Origin: Lachnospiraceae bacterium
Lineage (GTDB): Bacteria > Bacillota > Clostridia > Lachnospirales > Lachnospiraceae
Reading direction: 5' to 3'
Length of the DNA stretch: 8,134 nt
Assembly: GCA_017420605.1 (NCBI GenBank)
Contig: JAFOIS010000058.1
Location: 1 to 8,134 of the forward strand
This document shows, one piece after another, positions 1 to 6,247 of the stretch (position 1 is the first letter of the stretch; every line of letters starts with the position of its first letter). The position numbers and the translations under genes were made by a program. Under the pieces are notes generated by a model. It was not told the origin of the DNA and did not search any database. It saw only the letters and a list, made by a program, of their open reading frames with translations.

Positions 1-1
1 A

Positions 2-577
2 ATCCTTGCCCGCTGCCGCAGGACCGGAACGCGGCTCTTCCTTGATGAGTGCTTTACGGATCTTACGGACGAAGACAAGGCGGATACGCTCCTTCCGGAA
101 CTTGCGGAAGGCGACAGGGTATTTCTGCTCCGCGCCTTTACCAAGACGTACGGGATGGCCGGCGTCCGTCTTGGATACGGCATTTCGAAGGACCGGGAAA
201 TGCTGCGGCGCATGAGCGCGCGATCCCAGGCATGGAACGTCTCCGCGCCTGCGCAGGCGGCGGGGATCGCGGCGCTGTCCTGTGACGGCTGGGCCGGGAA
301 AGCCAGGGCACTTTTTGCGAAAGAGAAGCCTTACCTTATCCGATCTCTTACAAAAGCCCATCTTACGGTGCTGCCGGGTGACGCGAACTTCCTTTTCTTT
401 TCCGGTCCCGCCGATCTCGGAAAGACCCTCCTTGAAAAAGGGGTCCTCATCCGCGAATGCCGAAACTACGCCGGTCTCGCGGCGGGGGACTTTCGGATCG
501 CGGTGCGTACGCACCGTGAGAACAGAGAACTTGTCAATGCGATCCGGGAGGTCATGGATGGACGGAACGGGGATTGA
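2..577 (+). CDS. cobD: L-threonine-O-3-phosphate decarboxylase, C-terminal part (5' truncated)
   Basis: The reading frame is open from the first complete codon at base 2 to TGA at 575-577, giving 191 residues of a family usually about 360 long; the N-terminus lies outside the window. It is a fold-type I PLP enzyme of the aspartate/histidinol-phosphate aminotransferase superfamily. FLDECF holds the Asp (bases 44-46) expected to pair with the PLP pyridine nitrogen. FTKTYGMAGVRLGYG holds the Schiff-base Lys (bases 143-145) and a phosphate-contacting Arg. Near the end, FRIAVRT carries the Arg that normally binds the substrate carboxylate. In the CobD family the enzyme converts L-threonine phosphate to (R)-1-amino-2-propanol phosphate, the linker of the nucleotide loop. 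Sequence alone barely separates CobD from HisC; the call rests on the overlapping cobalamin genes. The last 20 bases overlap cbiD. Confidence 0.85.
   Translation: MLARCRRTGTRLFLDECFTDLTDEDKADTLLPELAEGDRVFLLRAFTKTYGMAGVRLGYGISKDREMLRRMSARSQAWNVSAPAQAAGIAALSCDGWAGKARALFAKEKPYLIRSLTKAHLTVLPGDANFLFFSGPADLGKTLLEKGVLIRECRNYAGLAAGDFRIAVRTHRENRELVNAIREVMDGRNGD
546..552 (+). promoter_or_regulatory. Ribosome binding site of cbiD
   Basis: GGGAGGT lies five bases before the ATG at 558, inside the end of cobD. It fixes the cbiD start at 558 rather than at the far upstream in-frame ATG at 282. The nearby ATG at 554 is in the cobD frame. Confidence 0.75.
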
Positions 578-1724
578 AGCCTATTACGCCTTGAAGGACG
601 GAAAAAAGCTGGCTTTCGGCTATACCACCGGGACCTGCGCCGCGGGTGCCGCGAAGGCTGCCACGCAGCTCCTCCTTACCGGGCAGGCGCCGGAAAGGGC
701 ACGGATCCTCACGCCGAAAGGTATTGAGCTTTCCCTTCCGGTACTGGACGCCTCCTCCGGGGAGGGCTGGGCGTCCTGCGCCGTCCGGAAGTACAGCGGG
801 GACGATCCGGACGTGACGGACGGCATGCTCATTTATGCCAGGGCGACCCTGTCTTCCGGGGAGGAGATCCGGATCGACGGCGGCGAAGGGATCGGCCGCG
901 TAACGAAGCCGGGACTCAAGCTCCCGGTCGGAGAGGCGGCGATCAATCCGGTGCCGCGGGAAATGATCCGGCGCGCCGTACTGGAAGTAATGGAGGAGTG
1001 CGGGCGGACGGGCGGTCTTTCCGTTACCGTTTCCATTCCCGGCGGGGAAGAGATCGCGAAAAAGACCTTCAATCCGCGTCTCGGGATCGAGGGAGGCCTT
1101 TCGGTCCTCGGTACGAGCGGGATCGTGGAGCCGATGAGCGAGGAGGCGCTCCTTGCGAGCATCGAACTCGAGATCCGGCAGAAGCGCGCGCTCGGGGAGG
1201 AGGTCCTTTTCCTTGCGCCCGGCAATATCGGGGCGGATCTGGCGCGCTCCGTCCTCGGCGTCCGGGACGAGGCGATCGTGAAATGTTCCAATTTCGTCGG
1301 CCGCGCCCTGGATATGGCTATGGCGGCGGGCTTTCCGGAGGTCATCGTCTGCGGACACGTCGGGAAGCTTATTAAGCTCGCCGGGGGCCTTATGAATACC
1401 CATTCGAAGGAAGGGGACTGCCGGGCCGAGATCTTATCTGCCTGCGCCTTGCGCGCGGGCGGCGGCGCGGACCTTGCGCGGTCGGTCCTTGACGCCGTGA
1501 CGACGGAGGAAATGCTGCGCCTTATATCGGAGGCGGGCCTTCTTTCGGAAACGGTGAAGATCATGGGAGAGAAGATCGGCTTTTATCTTTCGCAGCGCGT
1601 AAAAGGAGAGATCCGGACCGGCGCCGTCGTTTCCGGCGGGCCATTCGGGATCCTTTGCGGTGCGGGCTGCGCGGAAGAATGGCTTTTGAAGAATAAAGGA
1701 GTGGAAATATGGTCCATTTCGTAG
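558..1724 (+). CDS. cbiD: Cobalt-precorrin-5B C1-methyltransferase CbiD
   Basis: The protein has 388 residues, close to the usual 360-380 of CbiD. CbiD performs the SAM-dependent C1 methylation that gives cobalt-precorrin-6A in the anaerobic pathway, and is unlike the other corrin methyltransferases in fold. Family signatures are clear: GYTTGTCAAGAAKAA (residues 21-35), GEGIGRVTKPGLKLPVGEAA (109-128), NPVPREMI (130-137), FNPRLGIEGGLSVLGTSGIV (171-190) followed by EPMSEEA, and GHVGKLIKLAGGLMNTHS (266-283). The ATG at 558 follows a GGGAGGT site and gives the normal family N-terminus; extending to 282 would only add residues translated from cobD in the wrong frame. The gene overlaps cobD by 20 bases and cbiF by 16. 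It is a marker of the oxygen-independent route. Confidence 0.97.
   Translation: MDGTGIEAYYALKDGKKLAFGYTTGTCAAGAAKAATQLLLTGQAPERARILTPKGIELSLPVLDASSGEGWASCAVRKYSGDDPDVTDGMLIYARATLSSGEEIRIDGGEGIGRVTKPGLKLPVGEAAINPVPREMIRRAVLEVMEECGRTGGLSVTVSIPGGEEIAKKTFNPRLGIEGGLSVLGTSGIVEPMSEEALLASIELEIRQKRALGEEVLFLAPGNIGADLARSVLGVRDEAIVKCSNFVGRALDMAMAAGFPEVIVCGHVGKLIKLAGGLMNTHSKEGDCRAEILSACALRAGGGADLARSVLDAVTTEEMLRLISEAGLLSETVKIMGEKIGFYLSQRVKGEIRTGAVVSGGPFGILCGAGCAEEWLLKNKGVEIWSIS
1695..1701 (+). promoter_or_regulatory. Ribosome binding site of cbiF
   Basis: AAAGGAG lies seven bases before the ATG at 1709, inside the last codons of cbiD. This supports translation of cbiF coupled to the end of cbiD. Confidence 0.75.
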
Positions 1725-2467
1725 GCGCCGGCTGCGGCGCGCCCGACCTCATCACGGTGCGGGGAAAGAGACTTCTCGAAGAAGCGGACGTCATCATCTA
1801 CGCCGGCTCCCTCGTCAATCCGGAACTCCTTGCGTTCCGGAAAGAGGGCTGCGCGGTCCATGACAGCGCGGAGATGACGCTCGAAGAGATCGCAAAGGTC
1901 ATGGAGGAAGCGGAAAAGGAAGGGAAGACAACGGTCCGTCTGCAGACGGGAGATACGTCGCTCTACGGGGCGGTCCGCGAGCAGATGGATCTTCTGGCGG
2001 ACCGCGGGATCGCCTATGACGTCTGTCCGGGCGTCAGCTCGTTCTGCGGCGCAGCCGCATCGCTCGGGATGGAATATACGCTGCCCGGGATCACGCAGAG
2101 CGTCGTGATCACGCGGATGGCGGGGCGGACGCCGGTGCCGGAACGGGAGAGCATCCGTTCCTTCGCAGCCCACCGGGCGACTATGGTGCTTTTCCTTTCT
2201 GCGGGGAATGCGGAGGCGCTTTCCGGCGAGCTTCTTGCCGGCGGGTATTCTCCCGATACGCCGGCCGCCATCGTATATAAGGCAAGCTGGCCGGATGAAA
2301 AGACCGTCCTGTGCACGGTGGGGACGCTTGCGGAAAGCGCGGCGGCGGCCGGTATCACGAAGACTGCGCTCATCATCGCGGGCGATGCCGTGCGGCAGGC
2401 CGGCTATGAGCGGTCCGGCCTCTACCGCCCGGATTTCGCGACCGGCTTCCGTCCGGCGAAGGAGTAG
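1709..2467 (+). CDS. cbiF: Cobalt-precorrin-4 C11-methyltransferase CbiF
   Basis: A 252-residue tetrapyrrole (corrin/porphyrin) methylase, the normal length for CbiF/CobM. It uses SAM to methylate C11 of cobalt-precorrin-4. Visible motifs are the N-terminal loop VHFVGAGCGAPDLITVRGK (residues 2-20), YAGSLVNPE (31-39), the SAM-site strand LQTGDTSLYGAVREQM (78-93), CPGVSSF (106-112), and PGITQSVVITRMAGRTPVP (126-144), which is characteristic of C11 enzymes as opposed to the C17 and C20 enzymes. The N-terminal loop reads GAGCG where many family members have GAGPG, so the usual proline is a cysteine. The start overlaps cbiD by 16 bases; the stop at 2465-2467 is three bases before cbiG. Confidence 0.96.
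   Translation: MVHFVGAGCGAPDLITVRGKRLLEEADVIIYAGSLVNPELLAFRKEGCAVHDSAEMTLEEIAKVMEEAEKEGKTTVRLQTGDTSLYGAVREQMDLLADRGIAYDVCPGVSSFCGAAASLGMEYTLPGITQSVVITRMAGRTPVPERESIRSFAAHRATMVLFLSAGNAEALSGELLAGGYSPDTPAAIVYKASWPDEKTVLCTVGTLAESAAAAGITKTALIIAGDAVRQAGYERSGLYRPDFATGFRPAKE
2459..2464 (+). promoter_or_regulatory. Ribosome binding site of cbiG
   Basis: AAGGAG lies six bases before the ATG at 2471. The site is formed by the last sense codons of cbiF, and the cbiF stop TAG follows it directly. Confidence 0.75.
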
Positions 2468-2470
2468 GAG

Positions 2471-3499
2471 ATGCGCATACGGATCCTGTCCTATACGAAG
2501 AGAGGGAGAGACACCGCGGCAGAGACCGCCGCATCTCTCCGGACAGACGGCCATATCTGCCGCACCTTTGCGCTCCCGAAGTTTGCCGGTCCGGATGACG
2601 TGATCGCCGGCAGCGCCGGTGACTGGGCGGCGGAAGGCTTCCGGGAGGACGACGCGCTTATCTTTGTCTGCGCCGCGGGCATCGCGGTACGGGCGGTCGC
2701 GCCATGCATTAAGGATAAGACAAAAGATCCGGCGGTGATCGTTATGGACGAGGCGGGGCGATATGTGATCCCACTCCTTTCCGGCCATATCGGCGGCGGG
2801 AACGCCCTGGCGGAGGAAATCGCGCGCCTGACCGGCGCTGCGGCGGTGCTGACGACCGCGACGGATGTGAACGGCGTGTTCGCGGTCGACGTATTCGCGA
2901 AAAAGAACCGGCTCCGGATCAGCGACAGGGAGCTTGCGAAAGCCGTCTCCGCGGCGCTTCTTGCCGGCGAAAAGGTCGGCTTCCGTTCAGACGTCCCCGT
3001 TTCGGGCGTCCTTCCGGACGGCCTTACGGAAGGGGAGGCGGATCTCGGTATCTATATCGGCCGAAGGCAGGCGTCTTTGCCGTATCCAAGGACCCTCATC
3101 CTTACGCCGCAGCGCTATACGGCGGGGATCGGATGCAGAAGGGGCAAGAGCGCGAAGGAGCTTTCGGCATTCCTTCTTAAGCAGCTTACAGCGCTCGGCA
3201 TCGGCGCAGAGGAGCTGTCCGCCGTCTCCAGCATCGATCTTAAGAAGGACGAGACAGGGATCCTGGAACTGGCCTCGGAGCTCGGCGTGCCGTTCCTCAC
3301 CTTCACGGCGAAGGAACTTGCGGCGGTGCCCGGCACGTTTTCCGGATCGGCCTTTGTCCTTAGTAAGACCGGCGTGGACTCGGTGTGCGAGCGGGCGGCG
3401 GTACGCGCCTTTGGCGGAAGGCTCATTGCGGGAAAATCGGCGTCGGACGGCATGACGTGTGCGATTGCCGTATCGGAGGAGGAGATCTCATTTGGGTAA
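2471..3499 (+). CDS. cbiG: Cobalt-precorrin-5A hydrolase CbiG
   Basis: The protein has 342 residues, matching stand-alone CbiG (about 350). CbiG opens the delta-lactone of cobalt-precorrin-5A, releasing the two-carbon C20 fragment as acetaldehyde, and is found in the anaerobic pathway. The N-terminal domain shows FVCAAGIAVRAVAPCIKDK (residues 65-83) and IPLLSGHIGGGNALAEEIA (100-118) followed by TTATDVNG (128-135). A middle region (about 145-205) leads to the C-terminal domain, with YTAGIGCRRGKSAKEL (216-231), SSIDLKKDE (253-261), a PFLTFTAKELAAVPG segment (274-288) and KTGVDSVCERAA (299-310). It is not fused to CbiH or CbiF as in some organisms. The final codons carry the ribosome binding site of cbiH, and the genes overlap by eight bases. 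Confidence 0.96.
   Translation: MRIRILSYTKRGRDTAAETAASLRTDGHICRTFALPKFAGPDDVIAGSAGDWAAEGFREDDALIFVCAAGIAVRAVAPCIKDKTKDPAVIVMDEAGRYVIPLLSGHIGGGNALAEEIARLTGAAAVLTTATDVNGVFAVDVFAKKNRLRISDRELAKAVSAALLAGEKVGFRSDVPVSGVLPDGLTEGEADLGIYIGRRQASLPYPRTLILTPQRYTAGIGCRRGKSAKELSAFLLKQLTALGIGAEELSAVSSIDLKKDETGILELASELGVPFLTFTAKELAAVPGTFSGSAFVLSKTGVDSVCERAAVRAFGGRLIAGKSASDGMTCAIAVSEEEISFG
3475..3484 (+). promoter_or_regulatory. Strong ribosome binding site deciding the TTG start of cbiH
   Basis: GGAGGAGGAG ends seven bases before the TTG at 3492. The alternative GTG at 3459 lies upstream of this site and would give a ten-residue arginine-rich head absent from the family. The TTG gives MGKLFIVGIGPGD, the expected N-terminus. 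Confidence 0.8.
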
Positions 3500-4220
3500 G
3501 CTTTTTATCGTGGGCATCGGCCCCGGCGACTATGAAGATATGACACAGCGGGCGGTCCGCGTCCTCCGGGAGTGCGATGTGATCGCGGGCTATACGGTCT
3601 ACGCCGATCTCATCCGGCCGCATTTTCCGGATAAGGAGTACTTTACCACGGGAATGCGCCGGGAAACGGAACGTGTAGCTGAAGCGCTCCGTCTTGCGCA
3701 GGAAGGAAAGTCGGTCGCCCTGGTGTGCAGCGGCGACGGCGGCGTGTACGGGATGAGCGGCCTGGCCGCGGAGATGGCGGTAAACTATCCCGGTGTCACG
3801 GTCGAGACGGTCCCCGGCGTCTCCGCCATGCTGAGCGGGGGAGCGCTTCTCGGCGCGCCGCTCATGCATGATTTCGCGGTCATCAGCTTAAGCGACCGCC
3901 TTACGCCCTGGGAGACCATTGAAAAGCATCTGCGCGCCGCGGCGGAAGCGGATCTTGTCATCTGCCTCTATAATCCGGCGAGCCGGACGAGAAGGGACTA
4001 TCTTGCCCGTGCCTGTGATATCGTGCTTTCGTATGCCCGGCCGGAGACGGTCTGCGGGATCGCAAGGAACATCGGGCGTGAAGGGGAGAGGGCGGAGGTG
4101 CTCTCTCTTGCGGAGCTTAGGGACGCGGAGGCGGATATGTTCTGCACGGTCTTCATCGGCAATTCCGAAACAAAGAACGTCGGCGGGAAGATGGTGACGC
4201 CGAGAGGGTATCGTATATGA
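3492..4220 (+). CDS. cbiH: Cobalt-precorrin-3 C17-methyltransferase / ring-contraction enzyme CbiH
   Basis: With the TTG start the protein has 242 residues, as expected for CbiH/CobJ. The enzyme methylates C17 with SAM and drives ring contraction, yielding the cobalt-precorrin-4 delta-lactone. Motifs are LFIVGIGPGDYEDMTQRA (residues 4-21), IAGYTVYADLI (31-41), VCSGDGGVYGMSG (78-90), ETVPGVSAMLSGGALLGAPL (105-124), DFAVISLSDRLTPWETIEKH (127-146), LYNPASRTRR (159-168) and ARNIGREGE (191-199), all typical of the C17 enzyme. There is no C-terminal ferredoxin-like extension of the kind seen in long CbiH60 proteins. The TTG start is rare among these genes but is backed by the best ribosome binding site in the window. 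The gene overlaps cbiG by eight bases and the next gene by ATGA. Confidence 0.95.
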   Translation: MGKLFIVGIGPGDYEDMTQRAVRVLRECDVIAGYTVYADLIRPHFPDKEYFTTGMRRETERVAEALRLAQEGKSVALVCSGDGGVYGMSGLAAEMAVNYPGVTVETVPGVSAMLSGGALLGAPLMHDFAVISLSDRLTPWETIEKHLRAAAEADLVICLYNPASRTRRDYLARACDIVLSYARPETVCGIARNIGREGERAEVLSLAELRDAEADMFCTVFIGNSETKNVGGKMVTPRGYRI

Positions 4221-4993
4221 ATAACGTCGTTTTGTTCGCCGGAACCACCGAAGGCAGAAGAATCGCGGAAGCTTTGCGCGGTACGGAGATCTCCCTTCTT
4301 GTTTCCGTTGCGACGGAATACGGGGAAACGCTGATCCATGCGGCGGATAATATCCGTGTCCTGCACGGCCGGAAGGACGAAGCGGAGATCGGATCGCTCC
4401 TTCGGACGAACGGCGCGGATCTAGTGATCGACGCCACCCATCCCTATGCCGAAGAGATCACGAAAACGCTCCGTACCGTCTGCGGCAGGATCGGAGTCCC
4501 CTGTCTACGCGTTCTGCGGAAAGAGACGGATACGGATACTTCGGGGTGTGTTTTCGTCGGCGATGCCGGCGAAGCGGCTGCGTATCTCGACGGCACGGAA
4601 GGGAACGTCCTGCTTACGACCGGCAGCAAGGAACTGCCGGCATTTACAGCCGTCCGGAATGCAAAGGAGCGGCTTTACGCCAGGATCCTGCCGCTTCCGG
4701 AGGCGGTCCGGGCCGCGGAGGAACTGGGGTACGCGGGCTCGCATCTTCTCTGCATGCAGGGGCCGTTCGGCGAGGAAATGAACGAGGCGATGCTCCGTCA
4801 TGTAAACGCCCGGTTTCTTGTGACCAAGGATACCGGAGAGGCGGGCGGTTTTCCGGAAAAGATCCGTGCGGCGGCAAAATGCGGCGCGGTGCCGGTCGTG
4901 ATCCGGCGCCCCGAAGAAGAGGACGGCATGAGCGTCGAAGAGTGCTTCGCATACCTTTCAAGGCGCTTCGGCCTTCCCCTGGTACAGAAAAAA
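4217..4993 (+). other. CbiJ domain (cobalt-precorrin-6A reductase) of the fusion
   Basis: Residues 1-259 form a complete CbiJ/CobK, a family of about 250 residues. The domain reduces cobalt-precorrin-6A to 6B, in the family using a pyridine nucleotide. Evidence is the N-terminal NNVVLFAGTTEGRRIAEAL, DATHPYAEEI (72-81), LLTTGSKEL (132-140), RLYARILP (152-159), MQGPFGEEMNEAML (180-193), and LVTKDTGEAGGFPEKIRAA (201-219). It ends in VVIRRPEE and a short helix before CbiE begins with almost no linker. Confidence 0.93.
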
Positions 4994-6247
4994 GTAACGG
5001 TCCTCGGGGCGGGGACCGGGAGATACGGGACGCTCACACTGGATGCGGAAGCGGCCCTCCGGGAAGCGGAACTCATCGTCGGCGCGCCGCGCCTTCTTGC
5101 GTCCCTTGCGCGCTTCCGGAAGGAAACGATCCCGGCGGTCCGGGCGGAAGAGATCGCGAACGCGGTCTCGGAGAGCCGTGCGCGGAAGATCGTCTGCGTC
5201 ATGTCCGGCGATACCGGCTTCTGCAGCGGCGCGAAAAAACTCCTGCCGTATCTTGCGCCGTATGAGACGGCCGTGCTGCCGGGGATCTCTTCGGTATCCG
5301 CCTTTGCCGCAAAGCTCGCCGTCTCCTGGGACGACGCCTGCCTTGCAAGCGCGCACGGCCGCAGTCTCAACCTTCCGGCAAAGGTCCGGAAGAACAGAAA
5401 GGTCTTTGTGCTTGCGGGCGGGCAGGACGGTGTCGTATCGCTCCTTCGCACGCTCTGCGAATTTGGCTTCGGGAAGGTCACGGTAACGGTCGGGGAGGAT
5501 CTTTCCTCCGACTGTGAGAAGATCACGAAGGGGACCGCGGAGGAACTCTCTGAAGGAACGTACGGCTCTCTTGCGCTTCTTTACATCGAAAACCCGGAGG
5601 CCGGAAAGCAGCCGGACGTGCCCGGATGGCCGGATGAGGCTTTTCTCCGCGGGGACGTGCCGATGACGAAGATGGAGGTGCGGGCGGTGTCGCTTGCAAA
5701 ACTCCGCCCCGGACGTGATGCGGTGGTCTGGGACGTCGGCGCCGGAACAGGCTCCGTCTCCCTGGAAGCGGCCGCGCTGTGCGAAGACGGGATGGTCTAT
5801 GCCGTCGAAGAGAAAGAGGAAGCCTGCCGCCTGATCGAAGAAAACAGGCGGCATCTCGGGATAGCGAACGTGACGGTCGTCCGCGGCAGGGCGCCGGAGT
5901 GCCTTGCGGATCTGCCTGCGCCGACCCACGTCTTCATCGGCGGGAGCGGCGGAGGGCTTTCCGCGATCCTCCGATCTGCCCTCATCAGAAACCCCGGTGT
6001 CCGCATCGTACTCAATACGGTGACGGCGGAGACCTTTGCGGAAGCGGTCGCCTGTCTTAAGACACTGCCGGTCCGGGCCGCGGAGATCACGCAGGTCGGC
6101 ATCTCCCGCGGAAGGCGGGCCGGAGCCTATACCCTCATGACGGCGCAGAACCCGGTGACGGTCATCTGCTGCGAGGGGGATCCCGGACGCGCGGAGGACG
6201 CCGGAGGTATAAAAGCCGCAGGCACAGAAGGAGACGGAAATGTCTGA
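4217..6247 (+). CDS. Trifunctional CbiJ-CbiE-CbiT fusion protein
   Basis: One uninterrupted 676-residue frame joins three enzymes: CbiJ (about 1-259), cobalt-precorrin-6A reductase; CbiE (260-459), C5-methyltransferase; and CbiT (about 471-655), C15-methyltransferase and C12 acetate decarboxylase. CbiET fusions equivalent to aerobic CobL are well known; CbiJ placed in front joins the preceding step as well. CbiJ shows the nucleotide-binding start LFAGTTEGRRIAEAL and DATHPYAEEITKTL (72-85). CbiE shows SGDTGFCSGAKKL (330-342) and LPGISSVSAFAAKL (354-367). CbiT shows RGDVPMTKMEVRA (478-490) and the Rossmann SAM motif WDVGAGTGSVSLEAA (505-519). No ATG or GTG with a ribosome binding site sits at the CbiJ/CbiE junction, so separate translation there is unlikely. 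The start codon overlaps the cbiH stop as ATGA, with AGAGGG eight bases upstream. The last about 20 residues look like an unconserved tail. Confidence 0.95.
   Translation: MNNVVLFAGTTEGRRIAEALRGTEISLLVSVATEYGETLIHAADNIRVLHGRKDEAEIGSLLRTNGADLVIDATHPYAEEITKTLRTVCGRIGVPCLRVLRKETDTDTSGCVFVGDAGEAAAYLDGTEGNVLLTTGSKELPAFTAVRNAKERLYARILPLPEAVRAAEELGYAGSHLLCMQGPFGEEMNEAMLRHVNARFLVTKDTGEAGGFPEKIRAAAKCGAVPVVIRRPEEEDGMSVEECFAYLSRRFGLPLVQKKVTVLGAGTGRYGTLTLDAEAALREAELIVGAPRLLASLARFRKETIPAVRAEEIANAVSESRARKIVCVMSGDTGFCSGAKKLLPYLAPYETAVLPGISSVSAFAAKLAVSWDDACLASAHGRSLNLPAKVRKNRKVFVLAGGQDGVVSLLRTLCEFGFGKVTVTVGEDLSSDCEKITKGTAEELSEGTYGSLALLYIENPEAGKQPDVPGWPDEAFLRGDVPMTKMEVRAVSLAKLRPGRDAVVWDVGAGTGSVSLEAAALCEDGMVYAVEEKEEACRLIEENRRHLGIANVTVVRGRAPECLADLPAPTHVFIGGSGGGLSAILRSALIRNPGVRIVLNTVTAETFAEAVACLKTLPVRAAEITQVGISRGRRAGAYTLMTAQNPVTVICCEGDPGRAEDAGGIKAAGTEGDGNV
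4994..5593 (+). other. CbiE domain (cobalt-precorrin-7 C5-methyltransferase) of the fusion
   Basis: Residues 260-459 match a complete CbiE of about 200 residues with the tetrapyrrole methylase fold. It begins VTVLGAGTGRYGTLTLDA; the glycine loop is GAGTG where GIGPG or GMGPA is common. Further motifs are ELIVGAPRLL (285-294), VMSGDTGFCSGAKKL (328-342), AVLPGISSVSAFAAKL (352-367) and SAHGRSLNL (378-386). CbiE methylates C5 of cobalt-precorrin-7 to give cobalt-precorrin-8. Confidence 0.92.
5627..6184 (+). other. CbiT domain (cobalt-precorrin-6B C15-methyltransferase, decarboxylating) of the fusion
   Basis: Residues about 471-655 match CbiT, a Rossmann-fold methyltransferase of about 190 residues that methylates C15 and removes the C12 acetate carboxylate. 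It shows PDEAFLRGDVPMTKMEVRAV (472-491), the SAM loop VWDVGAGTGSVSLEAA (504-519), an acidic second-strand end VYAVEEKEEA (527-536), FIGGSGGGL (573-581), RIVLNTVTAET (596-606) and a closing TAQNPVTVI (642-650). Confidence 0.93.
6228..6234 (+). promoter_or_regulatory. Ribosome binding site of cbiA
   Basis: AAGGAGA lies five bases before the ATG at 6240 and is encoded inside the tail of the fusion gene, whose stop codon falls eight bases into cbiA. Confidence 0.75.

Noticed and set aside
282..557. Upstream extension of CbiD to an ATG at 282, giving a 480-residue protein
   Set aside because: The added 92 residues are the cobD gene read in another frame, they resemble no CbiD N-terminus, and the ATG at 558 has a good ribosome binding site and yields the normal family start.
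1583..2788. 401-residue open frame on the minus strand
   Set aside because: It lies antisense to cbiD, cbiF and cbiG, has an Arg/His/Asp-rich composition typical of GC-rich shadow frames, and shows no domain I recognise.
3459..3491. GTG at 3459 as the cbiH start
   Set aside because: It would add an Arg-rich stretch read out of frame from the cbiG end, and it lies upstream of the strong GGAGGAGGAG site that serves the TTG at 3492.
4546..5265. 239-residue plus-strand frame inside the fusion gene
   Set aside because: It is an alternate frame of the CbiJ-CbiE coding region, rich in Arg and Gly, without any family motif.
5640..5690. Possible internal start for a separate CbiT at the ATG in GTGCCGATGACGAAG
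   Set aside because: No convincing ribosome binding site precedes it, and starting there would remove the conserved DEAFLRGDVP segment of CbiT.
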